DNA of 47,211 nucleotides from Thomasclavelia sp. (lineage in GTDB: Bacteria > Bacillota_I > Bacilli_A > Erysipelotrichales > Coprobacillaceae), in contig JAQVWN010000013.1 of NCBI GenBank assembly GCA_028749475.1, positions 1-47,211 of the forward strand. Direction: 5' to 3'. Made by a program: the position numbers and the translations under genes. The notes under the pieces are model-generated. The model was not told the origin of the DNA. It did no database searches and was given only the letters and a program-made list of their open reading frames with translations. Below, one piece after another: positions 45,905 to 47,211 of this stretch. The stretch's first letter is position 1; every line of letters begins with the position of its first letter.

Positions 45905-47071
45905 ATGAAGAAAAACAGTTTCAAATTTATAGATCTATTCTCAGGAATTGGTGGATTTCATCAAGCGATGGAACAGTTAGGTGGACAGTGTGTTTTCGCA
46001 TCTGAAATAGATAAATATGCAATTCAAACGTATAAAAAGAATTATAATATAGATTCTGGAATTAATATTAGAGATGTTAAAGCAAAAGACGTCCCAGAAC
46101 ACGATGTATTATGCGCTGGGTTTCCATGCCAAGCATTCTCAAAAGCCGGTAAACAAGAAGGATTCAATGATGAAACTAAAGGAACCTTATTCTTTGAAAT
46201 AGAAAGAATTCTTAAAGTTCATCACACTAAATATATCGTATTAGAGAATGTAAGAAATTTAGTCTCTCATGACCACGGTAAAACTTGGAATACTATTTAT
46301 AAACATTTAAAGAAAATTGGTTATAGATTAACACCAAAGCCTATTATTATTAGCCCACATCAATTAGGAATTCCCCAGTTAAGAGAAAGAGTAGTCATTT
46401 TAGGAATATACGATCCTAAAAATGCCGATCAAGACTTAGATATCAATTTAGATGATTTAATTCTAAAAAAAGATGATAATTCAATCAATTCTATATTAGA
46501 AAAAGAACCAGTTGATGAAAAATACTATATTTCAAAATATGAAGAAAGAGTTATAAATGCTTGGGATGAATTTTACAAAGGTATTGATTCAAATATTATT
46601 GGATTTCCTATTTGGTTGGAATACTTTAAAAAGGCATCGTCTGAGGAAATGCCTGAATGGAAAAAGACTTTTATTTCCAAAAACAATAAGTTGTATGTCG
46701 ATAACAAAAAATTTATCGATCATTGGTTAATTAAGTATGATAACTTAGAAGATTTTGTACCAACTCATAGAAAATTTGAATGGCAAGCTGGTGAAAGTAT
46801 TAATAGTTTATGGGATGGCATTATTCAATTCAGGCCATCTGGAGTGAGGGTTAAAAAGCCAACTTGCTTCCCTGCCCTTGTAGCTATGGTACAAATTCCA
46901 ATTATTGGCCCTAGGAAAAGAAGATTAACAATTAGAGAAGCCGCAAGACTTCAAAGTTTTCCAGAAGACTTTATTCCGGATGATAACGACCAACAAGCAT
47001 ACAAACAATTTGGAAATGCAGTTAATGTTGCAGTCATTAAATATGCTGCCGAAAAATTATTTAGTATATAA
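45905..47071 (+). CDS. DNA (cytosine-5) methyltransferase
   Basis: A 388-residue m5C methyltransferase with all the motifs in canonical order: I DLFSGIGGFHQA (residues 10-21), IV GFPCQAFS (catalytic Cys75), VI LENVRNL (113-119), VIII QLGIPQLRERV, and IX-X RLTIREAARLQSFP, QFGNAVNV. The target-recognition region lies at about 210-320. It protects host DNA from the partner nuclease. The recognition sequence cannot be read by eye. Downstream, an IS-like fragment begins within 45 bases. Confidence 0.95.
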   Translation: MKKNSFKFIDLFSGIGGFHQAMEQLGGQCVFASEIDKYAIQTYKKNYNIDSGINIRDVKAKDVPEHDVLCAGFPCQAFSKAGKQEGFNDETKGTLFFEIERILKVHHTKYIVLENVRNLVSHDHGKTWNTIYKHLKKIGYRLTPKPIIISPHQLGIPQLRERVVILGIYDPKNADQDLDINLDDLILKKDDNSINSILEKEPVDEKYYISKYEERVINAWDEFYKGIDSNIIGFPIWLEYFKKASSEEMPEWKKTFISKNNKLYVDNKKFIDHWLIKYDNLEDFVPTHRKFEWQAGESINSLWDGIIQFRPSGVRVKKPTCFPALVAMVQIPIIGPRKRRLTIREAARLQSFPEDFIPDDNDQQAYKQFGNAVNVAVIKYAAEKLFSI

Positions 47072-47112
47072 AAAGACAGTTTACTGAAGTTGTCAAACGA
47101 AAGTAGACACTT

Positions 47113-47211
47113 TAAAAAACACAATGGAAGCCTTGCTCAATTGTAAATTGGGCAGGGCTTTTATAATGCAGTTTTGCTGATGGTCGTTTATAATTAAAAT
47201 ATTCTACATAA
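47113..47211 (-). pseudogene. IS3-family transposase, C-terminal fragment with apparent frameshift
   Basis: On the minus strand from 47210 the translation is YVEYFNYKRPSAKLHYK, the C-terminal Y-x-x-Y-x-N-x-x-R-P motif of IS3-type transposases. The expected continuation SPAQFTIEQGF appears in the next frame, ending at 47113, so one A seems to be missing in the run near 47164. TGTCAAACGAAAAGTAGACA (47091-47110) may contain the IS end. The gene continues outside the window, so its state cannot be fully judged. Confidence 0.6.

Noticed and set aside
47069-47210. Intact minus-strand frame running into the methyltransferase gene
   Set aside because: The unshifted frame continues to near 47070 and overlaps the methyltransferase, and its residues stop resembling a transposase after YK. 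A one-base frameshift explains it better.

Overview
The window is AT-rich, uses the standard genetic code (TGA is a stop, for example at 40791-40793) and has strong AGGAGG-type ribosome binding sites. Gene content points to a low-GC, anaerobic, gut-type Bacillota, most like Erysipelotrichia or a related Bacilli lineage: RNase J, DegV, HflX, PerR with rubrerythrin, T-box control, YkuD L,D-transpeptidase, and no respiratory genes. This placement is inference from gene content, not from a marker-gene comparison.

Layout. 1-1.2 kb: 5' part of a DAHP synthase gene, then an overlapping GNAT/zinc-less sirtuin pair. 1.3-3.4 kb: small proteins, tRNA-His, a Fic protein, and a promoter-repeats-terminator locus with three 41-nt tandem units that looks like a small structured RNA. 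3.4-14.6 kb: housekeeping genes (M18 aminopeptidase, MIF-like tautomerase, cold-shock protein, L,D-transpeptidase, HAD phosphatase and aminotransferase, PII-like protein, thioredoxin, DegV, RNase J with a degenerate metallophosphoesterase). 14.6-20.8 kb and 25.2-26.2 kb: arginine biosynthesis. argCJB lies behind a T-box whose likely specifier is CGC (Arg), argG-argH is divergent, and argF is separate. 20.8-25.1 kb: RpiR regulator, phosphoesterase, an EIIB-like protein, and a large C-type-lectin-like surface protein.

26.3-34.1 kb is the most distinctive region: a PucR-family regulator followed by two NifI-like PII proteins, a TauA/TauB/TauC-type ABC transporter, a class III (taurine-type) aminotransferase, a metal-dependent alcohol dehydrogenase of the phosphonoacetaldehyde/sulfoacetaldehyde reductase type, and a TauE/SafE-family exporter. 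Read together this is a taurine-to-isethionate nitrogen-scavenging operon with built-in PII sensing. There is no nitrogenase gene nearby.

34.1-41.5 kb: HflX, PerR-rubrerythrin under a perfect 17-bp palindrome, a GT51 transglycosylase whose reading frame runs through a terminator hairpin, a membrane-anchored Mrr-like nuclease, and a tight aroE-rdgB-trmL-DUF1461-ydjC gene string. 41.5-44.7 kb: metY with a 20-codon upstream peptide ending Met-Cys-Tyr, and an aldo/keto reductase divergent from a MerR regulator across a 19-bp-spacer promoter. 44.7-47.2 kb: a type II restriction-modification pair followed by the end of an IS3-like transposase, which looks horizontally acquired.
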